Of a stretch of 49,406 nt of DNA, positions 1 through 6,467 are shown in pieces (position 1 is the stretch's first letter; each line of letters starts with the position of its first letter). A program made the translations under genes and the position numbers. Under the pieces are notes generated by a model. That model saw only the letters and a list, made by a program, of their open reading frames with translations, made no database searches and was not told the origin of the DNA. Origin of the DNA: Flavobacterium tructae (lineage in GTDB: Bacteria; Bacteroidota; Bacteroidia; Flavobacteriales; Flavobacteriaceae); NCBI RefSeq assembly GCF_002217475.1, contig NZ_MUHH01000017.1, forward strand, positions 668,917-718,322. The letters run 5' to 3'.

Positions 1-34
1 TTTACATCTAACATTTCACAAATAAACATTACAT

Positions 35-65
35 AAAAAAGCCCGAATAAATTAATATTCGGGCT
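35..65 (-). terminator. Intrinsic terminator of the rpsB-tsf unit
   Basis: A 9-bp perfect stem (40-48 pairing with 57-65, sequence AGCCCGAAT/ATTCGGGCT) with an 8-nt loop is followed on the minus strand by a run of T (A35-A40 on the plus strand). It lies 23 bp beyond the tsf stop codon. A T-run on the other side (65-69) means it could also stop plus-strand transcription. Confidence 0.85.
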
Positions 66-87
66 TTTTAAATATTGAAATAATATA

Positions 88-1050
88 TTAACCTAAAGTA
101 ACTCTTTTGAAACCTGTGATCTCAACGTTGAATCCTTTAACGTAATCACCAACTTTTTTACTGTCATCTTTGATGAAGTTTTGATCTAGTAATGCTTTTT
201 CCTGATCTAAAGTAGTGTTGTCAGAAATGAAACGTTGAATTTTTCCAGGAATAATTTTATCCCAAATTTGTTCTGGTTTACCTTCAGCTTTTAATTCAGC
301 TTTAGCATCTTCTTCCGCTTGTTTGATAACTTCTTCAGTTAATTGAGAGAAAGAGATGTATTTAGGAACATTTTTTAAAGTTTTTCCTAAACGTTTTGCT
401 TCTTCATTATCTTTTTCGATTACAGCAATACGAGCAGCAAGTTCAGATTCAACGAAAGCAGGATCAAAATCTTTGTAAGATAATGTGTCAGCTCCCATAG
501 AGGCAACTTGCATAGATACGTCTTTTGTTAAAGTCTCAGCGTTAGCGATTGGAGCAGAAATAGCTGTTAAAGCAGCAATTTTGTTAACGTGAACATAAGA
601 TCCAACGAAAGCACCTTCTAAGATTTCAAAACCACCGATTTCGATTTTCTCACCGATAACACCAGTTTGCTCAATTAATTTTTCAGCAACAGTAATTCCA
701 TTGAAATCTGAAGCTAAAAATTCTTCTTTAGAAGAGAAGTTGATCGCTTTTTCAACTAAATCTTTAGCTAAAGTTACGAAAGCTTCATTTTTACCTACGA
801 AGTCAGTTTCACAGTTTAAAGTGATGATAGCTCCTTTAGTGTTGTCTGCATTGATAAAAGAAACAGCAGCTCCTTCAGAAGACTCACGGTCAGAACGGTT
901 AGCAGCAACTTTTTGTCCTTTTTCTCTAAGGATTTGTATAGCTTTATCGAAATCTCCTTCAGCTTCAACTAAAGCTTTTTTACAGTCCATCATTCCGGCA
1001 CCTGTAGATTGTCTTAATTTATTTACGTCTGCAGCAGTAATTGTTGCCAT
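88..1050 (-). CDS. tsf: Elongation factor Ts
   Basis: EF-Ts, the guanine nucleotide exchange factor that recharges EF-Tu with GTP in the cytoplasm. The N-terminal UBA-like module (MATITAADVNKLRQSTGAGM) carries the hallmark TGAGMMDCKKAL (residues 16-27) that contacts EF-Tu. The dimerisation domains follow, with the typical LNCETDFVGKNEAF near residue 80. At 320 residues it is somewhat longer than the E. coli protein (283), which is usual in Flavobacteriaceae. It lies 138 bp downstream of rpsB on the same strand, the near-universal rpsB-tsf arrangement. A weak TTTG-N21-TACTTTTA promoter-like pair on the minus strand (1071-1103) could give tsf some independent expression. Start ATG chosen because the conserved N-terminus begins there. 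Confidence 0.98.
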   Translation of the reverse strand: MATITAADVNKLRQSTGAGMMDCKKALVEAEGDFDKAIQILREKGQKVAANRSDRESSEGAAVSFINADNTKGAIITLNCETDFVGKNEAFVTLAKDLVEKAINFSSKEEFLASDFNGITVAEKLIEQTGVIGEKIEIGGFEILEGAFVGSYVHVNKIAALTAISAPIANAETLTKDVSMQVASMGADTLSYKDFDPAFVESELAARIAVIEKDNEEAKRLGKTLKNVPKYISFSQLTEEVIKQAEEDAKAELKAEGKPEQIWDKIIPGKIQRFISDNTTLDQEKALLDQNFIKDDSKKVGDYVKGFNVEITGFKRVTLG

Positions 1051-1146
1051 AATATTTTGAATTTTAATGTTAAAAGTAAAAATTCCATCTTCTAAATCCC
1101 AAACTCCAATTTTATTAAATTATCAACATAACGTTTTTAATTTTGT

Positions 1147-1188
1147 ATTTGGAATTTGGAATTTAAAATTTGGAATTTAAAATTTGAT
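1147..1188. repeat. Heptameric tandem repeat between tsf and rpsB
   Basis: Six consecutive 7-bp units (ATTTGGA, ATTTGGA, ATTTAAA, ATTTGGA, ATTTAAA, ATTTGAT) directly abut the rpsB stop codon. A more degenerate tract of the same register can be read on the opposite strand at 1081-1110. The unit matches A(C/T)(C/T)TGRA, the same family as the longer array at 45766-45842. Confidence 0.75.
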
Positions 1189-1956
1189 TTATTCTTCAGT
1201 TGCAGGAGCAGCCTCAGCCTCAGCAGCAGGAGCAGCTTCTTCAGCTACTTCAACTTCTTTTTCAGAACCTCTGTCAGAAAGACCTTCGATTACTGCAGTA
1301 GTCACTAAAGATAAAATTTTGTCAATTGATTTAGAAGCATCATCATTTGCTGGAATTACGTAATCAACCTCTCTTGGGTCAGAATTCGTATCAACCATTG
1401 CGAAAACTGGAATGTTTAATTTTTGTGCTTCTTTTATTGCGATATGTTCAGCTTTGATATCTACTACGAACAATGCTGCAGGTAGTCTAGACATATCAGC
1501 GATTGAACCTAAGTTTTTCTCTAATTTAGCACGTAAACGATCAACTTGCAAACGCTCTTTTTTAGATAACGTCATGAAAGTACCATCTTTCTTCATTTTA
1601 TCGATAGAAGACATTTTTTTAACTGCCTTTCTGATAGTTACGAAGTTAGTTAGCATTCCACCTGGCCATCTTTCAGTGATGTAAGGCATGTTTGCAGCTT
1701 TTGCTTTATCAGCAACGATGTCTTTTGCTTGTTTTTTGGTAGCTACGAATAAGATTTTTCTACCTGATGCAGCGATTTTTTTCAAAGCTTCGTTAGCTTC
1801 TTCAATTTTAGCTGCAGTTTTATATAGATTGATAATGTGAATACCATTACGCTCCATATAAATGTAAGGAGCCATGTTTGGATCCCATTTTCTAGTCATG
1901 TGTCCGAAGTGAACACCTGCTTCTAGTAATTCTTTTACTTCTATTTTGTTTGCCAT
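1189..1956 (-). CDS. rpsB: 30S ribosomal protein S2
   Basis: Ribosomal protein S2 of the small subunit, 255 residues. The N-terminus (KELLEAGVHFGHMTRKWDPN) and the internal ERWPGGMLTNFVTIRK and VDTNSDPREVDYVIPANDD segments are diagnostic. The protein ends in a Glu/Ala-rich tail (EEAAPAAEAEAAPATEE), common in Bacteroidota S2. It lies between rpsI and tsf on the minus strand in the order rplM-rpsI-rpsB-tsf. The 241-bp spacer upstream contains low-complexity repeats and a hairpin but no full TTTG/TAnnTTTG promoter that I could find, so it may be read through from rplM-rpsI. Autoregulation by S2 binding to its leader is known in other bacteria, but nothing here proves it. Confidence 0.98.
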   Translation of the reverse strand: MANKIEVKELLEAGVHFGHMTRKWDPNMAPYIYMERNGIHIINLYKTAAKIEEANEALKKIAASGRKILFVATKKQAKDIVADKAKAANMPYITERWPGGMLTNFVTIRKAVKKMSSIDKMKKDGTFMTLSKKERLQVDRLRAKLEKNLGSIADMSRLPAALFVVDIKAEHIAIKEAQKLNIPVFAMVDTNSDPREVDYVIPANDDASKSIDKILSLVTTAVIEGLSDRGSEKEVEVAEEAAPAAEAEAAPATEE

Positions 1957-2002
1957 TTTTGTACTAGTTTACGTTCTGTTGATTAGCAATGTGTCTTTTT
2001 GG

Positions 2003-2077
2003 ATTTTAGATTTTAGATTTTAGATTTTTAGATTTTTCAATCTTTTAATCTTTTTAATCTTTCAATCTTTTTAATCG
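2003..2077. repeat. Low-complexity 7-9-bp repeats in the rpsI-rpsB spacer
   Basis: About nine imperfect units (ATTTTAG three times, ATTTTTAG, then TTTTAATC/TTTCAATC variants) fill the spacer. They lack a coding frame. The period and AT-richness resemble the heptamer arrays at 1147 and 45766, though the unit sequence differs. Confidence 0.65.
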
Positions 2078-2165
2078 CTTAACCCATTTAGATGCTAAAC
2101 TATTTCCTACCTCGATAGGAGAGCAACAACAACTGTGTTTTTTAATTTCAATAAATAATTGATAG

Positions 2166-2190
2166 TGTCCTGTACCAAATGTACAAGACA
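2166..2190 (-). other. Hairpin downstream of rpsI
   Basis: A 10-bp stem (2166-2175 with 2181-2190) around a 5-nt loop. The single mismatch becomes a G-U pair in minus-strand RNA. It lies 8 bp past the rpsI stop codon but has no T-run after it, so it is not a standard terminator. It may be a processing signal, a weak terminator or part of the rpsB leader. The loop and right arm also spell TACATTTG on the minus strand, a -7-like octamer, but no -33 element sits at the right distance. Confidence 0.5.
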
Positions 2191-2197
2191 GGTAATA

Positions 2198-2584
2198 TTA
2201 ACGTTTAGAGAATTGGAATCTCTTACGAGCTTTCTTCTGACCGAATTTCTTACGTTCAACCATTCTTGGATCTCTTGTTAATAAACCTTCTGGTTTCAAG
2301 ATAGCTCTGTTTTCGATGTTCACTTCACACATTACACGTGCTAATGCCATTCTTACAGCTTCTGCCTGACCAGTTGAACCACCTCCGTAAACGTTTACTT
2401 TTACATCAAAGTTACTAGCATTTTCTGTCATAGATAATGGTTGTAAAACTTTGTATTGTAAAGTTGCAGTTGGAAAGTAAGTTGCGAATTCTTTTTTGTT
2501 TACAGTGATTTTTCCTGTTCCTTCAGAAACATATACACGTGCAACAGCGGTTTTTCTTCTACCGATTTTGTGAATAACTCCCAT
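2198..2584 (-). CDS. rpsI: 30S ribosomal protein S9
   Basis: Ribosomal protein S9, 128 residues, the usual length. The N-terminal KIGRRKTAVARVYVSEGTGK, the GGGSTGQAEAVRMALARV segment and the C-terminal RDPRMVERKKFGQKKARKRF with the terminal FSKR tail, which reaches the decoding P site, are all present. Its ATG overlaps the rplM stop codon by one base (TAATG on the minus strand), so translation is probably coupled to rplM. It shares the rplM promoter at 3083-3113. Confidence 0.98.
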   Translation of the reverse strand: MGVIHKIGRRKTAVARVYVSEGTGKITVNKKEFATYFPTATLQYKVLQPLSMTENASNFDVKVNVYGGGSTGQAEAVRMALARVMCEVNIENRAILKPEGLLTRDPRMVERKKFGQKKARKRFQFSKR

Positions 2585-3039
2585 TACTTAAGATCGTTTA
2601 GGTTAACAGTTCTAGGTTTTTGAGCTCCGTGAGTATGCTCAGCACCTACAACAACATTTAGATTTCTAAAAAGTTCAGCTCCTAATTTGTTTTTAGGTAA
2701 CATTCCTTTTACAGCTTTTTCTACTAATAATGCAGGATTCTTAGATTGCAATACTTTAGCAGTTAAAGTTCTTTGTCCTCCTGGGTAACCTGTATGACGC
2801 ATGTAAATTTTGTCATTCATTTTTGTACCTGTAAGGTTAATTTTTTCTGAGTTGATAACAATTACGTTATCTCCACAGTCAACGTGCGGTGTGTAACTTG
2901 GTTTGTACTTACCTCTTAAGATCATTGCAACCTTTGAAGCAAGACGTCCTAAGTTATGACCTTCAGCGTCAACAACAATCCACTCTTTAGTTACAGTGGC
3001 TTTGTTAGCTGAAACCGTTTTGTAGCTTAATGCGTCCAT
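2584..3039 (-). CDS. rplM: 50S ribosomal protein L13
   Basis: Ribosomal protein L13, 151 residues. The family signature is clear: EWIVVDAEGHNLGRLASKVA, GDNVIVINSEKINLTG, the HTGYPGG turn and VEKAVKGMLPKNKLG. It is the first gene of the minus-strand block rplM-rpsI, which is conserved across bacteria, with rpsB-tsf downstream as often seen in Bacteroidota. A strong Bacteroidota-type promoter lies about 45-75 bp upstream of the ATG. Confidence 0.98.
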   Translation of the reverse strand: MDALSYKTVSANKATVTKEWIVVDAEGHNLGRLASKVAMILRGKYKPSYTPHVDCGDNVIVINSEKINLTGTKMNDKIYMRHTGYPGGQRTLTAKVLQSKNPALLVEKAVKGMLPKNKLGAELFRNLNVVVGAEHTHGAQKPRTVNLNDLK

Positions 3040-3082
3040 AATATTATTTTAATTAAACATTCCATCCCCAATAAAGGGGATG

Positions 3083-3113
3083 CAAAAGTACAATTAATTA
3101 TTTTAAAACCAAA
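3083..3113 (-). promoter_or_regulatory. Promoter of rplM-rpsI
   Basis: Read on the minus strand: TTTG (3113-3110), 19-bp spacer, TACTTTTG (3090-3083). This matches the Bacteroidota primary-sigma consensus TTTG-N(17-23)-TAnnTTTG known from Flavobacterium and Bacteroides. Transcription would start near 3077, giving a leader of about 40 nt. Confidence 0.8.
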
Positions 3114-3173
3114 TACCTGAAAAGAATATTTTATCTGCTGAAAATCAGGACATCAGTTTTCGATTTTAAACCA

Positions 3174-3212
3174 TAAAAAAAAACCACCTTCACAAGTAGT
3201 GTAAAGATGGTT
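3174..3212 (-). terminator. Terminator after the ferritin-like pair
   Basis: Minus-strand RNA would form an imperfect stem (3182-3190 with 3204-3212, inner CAC/GTG) followed by nine U (A3175-A3183 on the plus strand). It lies just past the stop codon at 3235. Confidence 0.65.
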
Positions 3213-3234
3213 CAATATTTAGAATTATTTTGTA

Positions 3235-4047
3235 CTAAACAATAAATATATTTGCAATATCAACGACCTGTTGTGTGCTAAGCGGCTCATCATAAGCTTC
3301 TGATCCTGCAGCAGCTCCAAAAGCAGCTGCGGTGTTGAATCCTGCCTGTACAGTAACGCCTTCGCCATCATAGACAGCTTGTGTTGCGGCGGGCATTCCT
3401 GCACCTCTCTCACTGTTAGAAATCCATCCTTTTAATCCTCTTAAGCGTCGTACTTCAGAAGCATGACGGGCTTCTACTGAGTGAATTTGTAATGCGGCAG
3501 TTAATAAATCCGGTGTAGTGATTAAATTTGCTGCCTGACCTTTGTAGGCTCTAACGCCTGTATCTTCAAAGGCTTGTGCTAGTGCTAAAAAGGTTGGGTA
3601 GTCATGAAACGGGTCAAAAGCTCCTCCAACGGTAAAGTCAAAAGTAGGTTTGGCAACAAAGTTTGCACTTGCTGGTCCGCCCAGTCCTGCAATCAAAAAC
3701 TTAACGTGATCAGACTCATGCGCAGCTATTTGTTCAAAAACTTTTCGATCTCTTCCTCCATTTTCTGATGCCGGAATTACACCAGAATCTAATGCCATAG
3801 CATAAAATTCGTTTTCCAGATATTCTAAAGTTAAGGCAAATTGTAGTGCTCCAATTGGAGTTGCAGGAGTTGCGGTAATGTCTTTTGCTAATGCTTTATT
3901 GGCCATTGCAGATAATCCGAAAGGGATCGATGCATAGGCTAATGTTTTTCCAATACTTCCAAACTGATTAAAACTGTCTCTTCTTGAACCAGTGCTTCTC
4001 ATCAAGCTATCATCAGTAAACGTTTCTATAAATTTTAAAATATTCAT
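3235..4047 (-). CDS. Exported ferritin-like domain protein (Ferritin_2 type)
   Basis: A 270-residue protein with a four-helix ferritin-like fold of the Ferritin_2 type (PF13668 by my reading). Candidate metal-binding patterns recur as expected: EYLENEFYAMAL (75-86), AAHESDHVKF (108-117), FEDTGVRAY (about 161) and SVEARHASEVRRL (about 190). Residues 21-55 contain SRRDSFNQFG followed by a hydrophobic stretch ending AMANKALA, which resembles a twin-arginine signal, so periplasmic location is likely. It sits 26 bp downstream of a paralogous gene and shares its terminator. The substrate is unknown; a di-iron or oxidative-stress role is inference. A desiccation-related protein label is also used for this family. 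Confidence 0.8.
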   Translation of the reverse strand: MNILKFIETFTDDSLMRSTGSRRDSFNQFGSIGKTLAYASIPFGLSAMANKALAKDITATPATPIGALQFALTLEYLENEFYAMALDSGVIPASENGGRDRKVFEQIAAHESDHVKFLIAGLGGPASANFVAKPTFDFTVGGAFDPFHDYPTFLALAQAFEDTGVRAYKGQAANLITTPDLLTAALQIHSVEARHASEVRRLRGLKGWISNSERGAGMPAATQAVYDGEGVTVQAGFNTAAAFGAAAGSEAYDEPLSTQQVVDIANIFIV

Positions 4048-4073
4048 AATTTCTATGTTTTAGCTTGTTAAGA

Positions 4074-4820
4074 TTAAGGTAAGTATTTGGCTGTGAATTT
4101 TGTAGTAATGAAGCCTCCTGCAATTGGTAGAATTTTTGAAGGATCCTGAGCAACATCCAAACCGGTGCTTGCGTTTACAATATCATCGCCGGCAAAATCC
4201 TTAGAGTTAGGATTGATTAAGCTTCTGATAGCTGAGGCGTGTCTGGCTTCTACCGAAACAATTTTTCCGGCCAAAAGTAAATAATCAGCACTTTTAATTA
4301 GTTTCCCTGCTCCGTTATAAGCAGCAACTCCGGTATCTTCAAGAGCTTTTGCTGTAGCAAGAACCTCAGTACGGCTGTTGAAATTTAAAGAACCATAATT
4401 AAAAGCCAAGGAGGGAAGCAGTTGTGAACTTGGGTCAGGAAGCGCTCCGGTTAAAGCGGCCTTGAAAAAATCCCTGTGAATAACTTCATGATGATACAAA
4501 TCTGTTAATACCTGACGTTCGATAGGATTAAAAGTGACATTAAAGCTTGTTGAGTTTACCACTTTAGTATAAAAATCGGCTTCCAGCTGTTCCAGAGCAT
4601 ACGCATAGGTCAGTACTCCAAAATCACCGGACCCTAAATCAAAAACTCCATTTCTGATTCCGGGCAGCGTAGTGTCCTCCATATCATCGTCATTGTCATT
4701 ATCGCTGCACCCAGCCATAAGAAGGCCTGCGCCAACTAATGTAAGGCCGCTGAGCTTAAGAAAGCTCCTTCTGTTGTTCAATGAAGGGTCAACTTCATGA
4801 ATTTTAACTTCGTTTTTCAT
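4074..4820 (-). CDS. Exported ferritin-like lipoprotein (Ferritin_2 type)
   Basis: A 248-residue paralogue of the gene that follows it. The N-terminus holds NNRRSFLKLSGLTLVGAG then LLMAGC, combining a twin-arginine motif with a lipobox. It is thus probably a folded, lipid-anchored periplasmic or surface protein, followed by an Asp/Asn-rich linker. The ferritin-like helices carry YALEQLEADFYTKV, LYHHEVIHRDFFKA, ALEDTGVAAYNGA and SVEARHASAIRSL, matching the E/ExxH pattern of the neighbour. I chose the ATG at 4820; the frame opens two codons earlier at a TTG. It is the first gene of a two-gene unit. The repeated family members suggest a complex or a pair with divided roles. Confidence 0.8.
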   Translation of the reverse strand: MKNEVKIHEVDPSLNNRRSFLKLSGLTLVGAGLLMAGCSDNDNDDDMEDTTLPGIRNGVFDLGSGDFGVLTYAYALEQLEADFYTKVVNSTSFNVTFNPIERQVLTDLYHHEVIHRDFFKAALTGALPDPSSQLLPSLAFNYGSLNFNSRTEVLATAKALEDTGVAAYNGAGKLIKSADYLLLAGKIVSVEARHASAIRSLINPNSKDFAGDDIVNASTGLDVAQDPSKILPIAGGFITTKFTAKYLP

Positions 4821-4944
4821 AATCAAGGATTTTAAAAGGTTAAAAGCATGTATTCAGGTATTAACGAAATTTTAAGGCTTGCGGTTTTGAAAAAGAAGTT
4901 AATTTTAAAAAACACTCTGAAATTTTAAATAGGATAACGTGTTT

Positions 4945-4977
4945 TTTGTTTTATTTTAGGTAATTCTACTATATTTG
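4945..4977 (+). promoter_or_regulatory. Promoter of the LacI-type regulator
   Basis: TTTG (4945-4948), 21-bp spacer, TATATTTG (4970-4977), followed 27 bp later by the ATG. It fits the Bacteroidota consensus. Confidence 0.75.
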
Positions 4978-5004
4978 TATTAATTACATAAAATTTATTT
5001 TTAA

Positions 5005-6033
5005 ATGAAAGCTAAAGCAACTCTAAAGCAAATTGCGAAGGAACTCGGTGTTTCTGTATCGACTGTTTCTAAGGCATTAAATGATAGCCCGGAGATCAGT
5101 GAGCAAACAAAGGTGAAGATTAAGGAGTATGCCAAACTCAAAAATTATAAACCGAATGTTATTGGTTTGAATTTAAAGAATCGTAAAACCAAAACAATAG
5201 GTGTAATTATACCTAATATACTTAACTCCTTTTTTGCAAAGGTTTTTAGTGGTATCGAAAAAGTAGCCGATAAAAAAGGATATAATGTAATTACTTGTAT
5301 TTCGAACGAATCTTTGGAAAAAGAAGTTCATACGCTTGAAATGTTAAGCAACGGAACAATTGACGGATTTATATTGTCAGTATCTGAAGAAGCGCAAAAA
5401 TTGGAAGATTATGGTCACTTTTCGGCGATCATTGCTGATGGAACACCTATTGTGATGTTTGACAGAATAGCTGACGGAGTAGAATGTGACAAAGTAATAG
5501 TCGACGATTTTGATTCTGCTTTAAATTCAACACAGCATTTAATTGATTTAGGATGTAAAAATATTGCTTTGATTTCATCAGTAGATAATTTGAGTGTTGG
5601 AAAATTAAGAGCCGACGGTTACTTAAAAGCATTAGCAGACAATAATATTCCGGTAAACGAAAATATAATTCTTCGTACCGATTCTGAAGAAGATATGAAA
5701 GCTAAAATTGACGCCATTTTCGAACATAAAATTGATGCGATTTTTGCTTTGGATGAAAATGATTCAGTGGCCGCTTTACGCGTAAGTCTGAAAAAAGGAT
5801 ATAAGGTTCCCGAAGATATTTCAATTATAGGTTTTGCGGATGGAATTTTAGCTTCAAGACGTTTGTCGCCAAGTTTAACAACGGTAAGCCAGCATGGAGT
5901 AGAAATAGGCGAGGTTGCAGCCAGACAGTTAATCAAACGTTTAGAGGAGGAATCTGAAGAAGAAACATCAGATTATGAAACAATCGTCATCAAAACAAAA
6001 CTGAAAGAACGAGAGTCTACAAGAAAGAAATAA
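5005..6033 (+). CDS. LacI/GalR-family transcriptional regulator
   Basis: A 342-residue regulator. Residues 4-55 are the LacI-type helix-turn-helix and hinge helix (TLKQIAKELGVSVSTVSKAL, then YKPNVIGLNLKNRKTKTIGV). The rest is a periplasmic-binding-protein-like effector domain (IPNILNSFFAKVFSGIEKVA; SIIGFADGILASRRLSPSLT; TVSQHGVEIGEVAARQLIKR). Such proteins repress or activate sugar uptake and degradation genes in response to a sugar ligand. No sugar genes are adjacent, so its targets lie elsewhere, and it stands alone between its own promoter and a strong terminator. The divergent ferritin-like pair is the only neighbour that could share its control region; there is no sequence evidence for that. 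Confidence 0.93.
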   Translation: MKAKATLKQIAKELGVSVSTVSKALNDSPEISEQTKVKIKEYAKLKNYKPNVIGLNLKNRKTKTIGVIIPNILNSFFAKVFSGIEKVADKKGYNVITCISNESLEKEVHTLEMLSNGTIDGFILSVSEEAQKLEDYGHFSAIIADGTPIVMFDRIADGVECDKVIVDDFDSALNSTQHLIDLGCKNIALISSVDNLSVGKLRADGYLKALADNNIPVNENIILRTDSEEDMKAKIDAIFEHKIDAIFALDENDSVAALRVSLKKGYKVPEDISIIGFADGILASRRLSPSLTTVSQHGVEIGEVAARQLIKRLEEESEEETSDYETIVIKTKLKERESTRKK

Positions 6034-6037
6034 GCAT

Positions 6038-6070
6038 AAAAAACATCCGCCATGGCGGATGTTTTTTTTT
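6038..6070. terminator. Bidirectional terminator
   Basis: A perfect 10-bp stem (6042-6051 with 6054-6063, AACATCCGCC/GGCGGATGTT) with a 2-nt spacer (probably a 4-nt loop) has T-runs on both strands (T62-T70 plus; A38-A43 read from the minus). It lies between convergent genes ending at 6033 and 6075 and can serve both. Confidence 0.9.
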
Positions 6071-6074
6071 ATGT

Positions 6075-6452
6075 TTAAAGTAAAAGTAAAAGAATAAATA
6101 AGATTAGAAAAAATAATAGTATTCTGAATTTCTTTTGTTGTTCTGCTTTACGCAAATACCCCTCTTTTTCTAAATCCCAAGCGAATATAATTTCTATAAG
6201 TGTTTCTCCTAAATTAAATATAAAGTCAAAAATGCTATAACTTTCTTTGGAAATTTTTAATGCCTCAAGATTTTCCTTTTTCTTTTCTATATATTTAGCC
6301 TGATCTATTAATTTAAAATTGACTTTTCGGTTGTAGAGTTCGTCAATTGCCAATTTGTATGCCTGAGGATTCCACTTTTTTGGAGCTCCTGCTATCGCCA
6401 GTAATTCTTTCGTTGTTCTGGTTTTAATAGGTGGCTTAAAATCGTCTGTCAT
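6075..6452 (-). CDS. Small membrane-anchored protein, unknown function
   Basis: A 125-residue protein I do not recognise. The first half (KTRTTKELLAIAGAPKKWNP, then a lysine-rich amphipathic segment around residues 45-70) looks soluble. A hydrophobic patch lies near 73-90 (IFDFIFNLGETLIEIIFAW), and the last 17 residues are almost purely Leu/Ile/Phe, an obvious C-terminal transmembrane anchor. It starts 15 bp after the polA stop codon on the same strand and ends at the shared terminator, so it is probably cotranscribed with polA. That linkage does not by itself imply a repair role. ATG start at 6452. Confidence 0.65.
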   Translation of the reverse strand: MTDDFKPPIKTRTTKELLAIAGAPKKWNPQAYKLAIDELYNRKVNFKLIDQAKYIEKKKENLEALKISKESYSIFDFIFNLGETLIEIIFAWDLEKEGYLRKAEQQKKFRILLFFLILFILLLLL

Positions 6453-6467
6453 GTAAATCTAAAATTA

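Noticed and set aside
2176..2183. Minus-strand TACATTTG as an rpsB promoter
   Set aside because: No TTG-like element at 17-23 bp upstream, and the octamer coincides with the hairpin loop and arm after rpsI.
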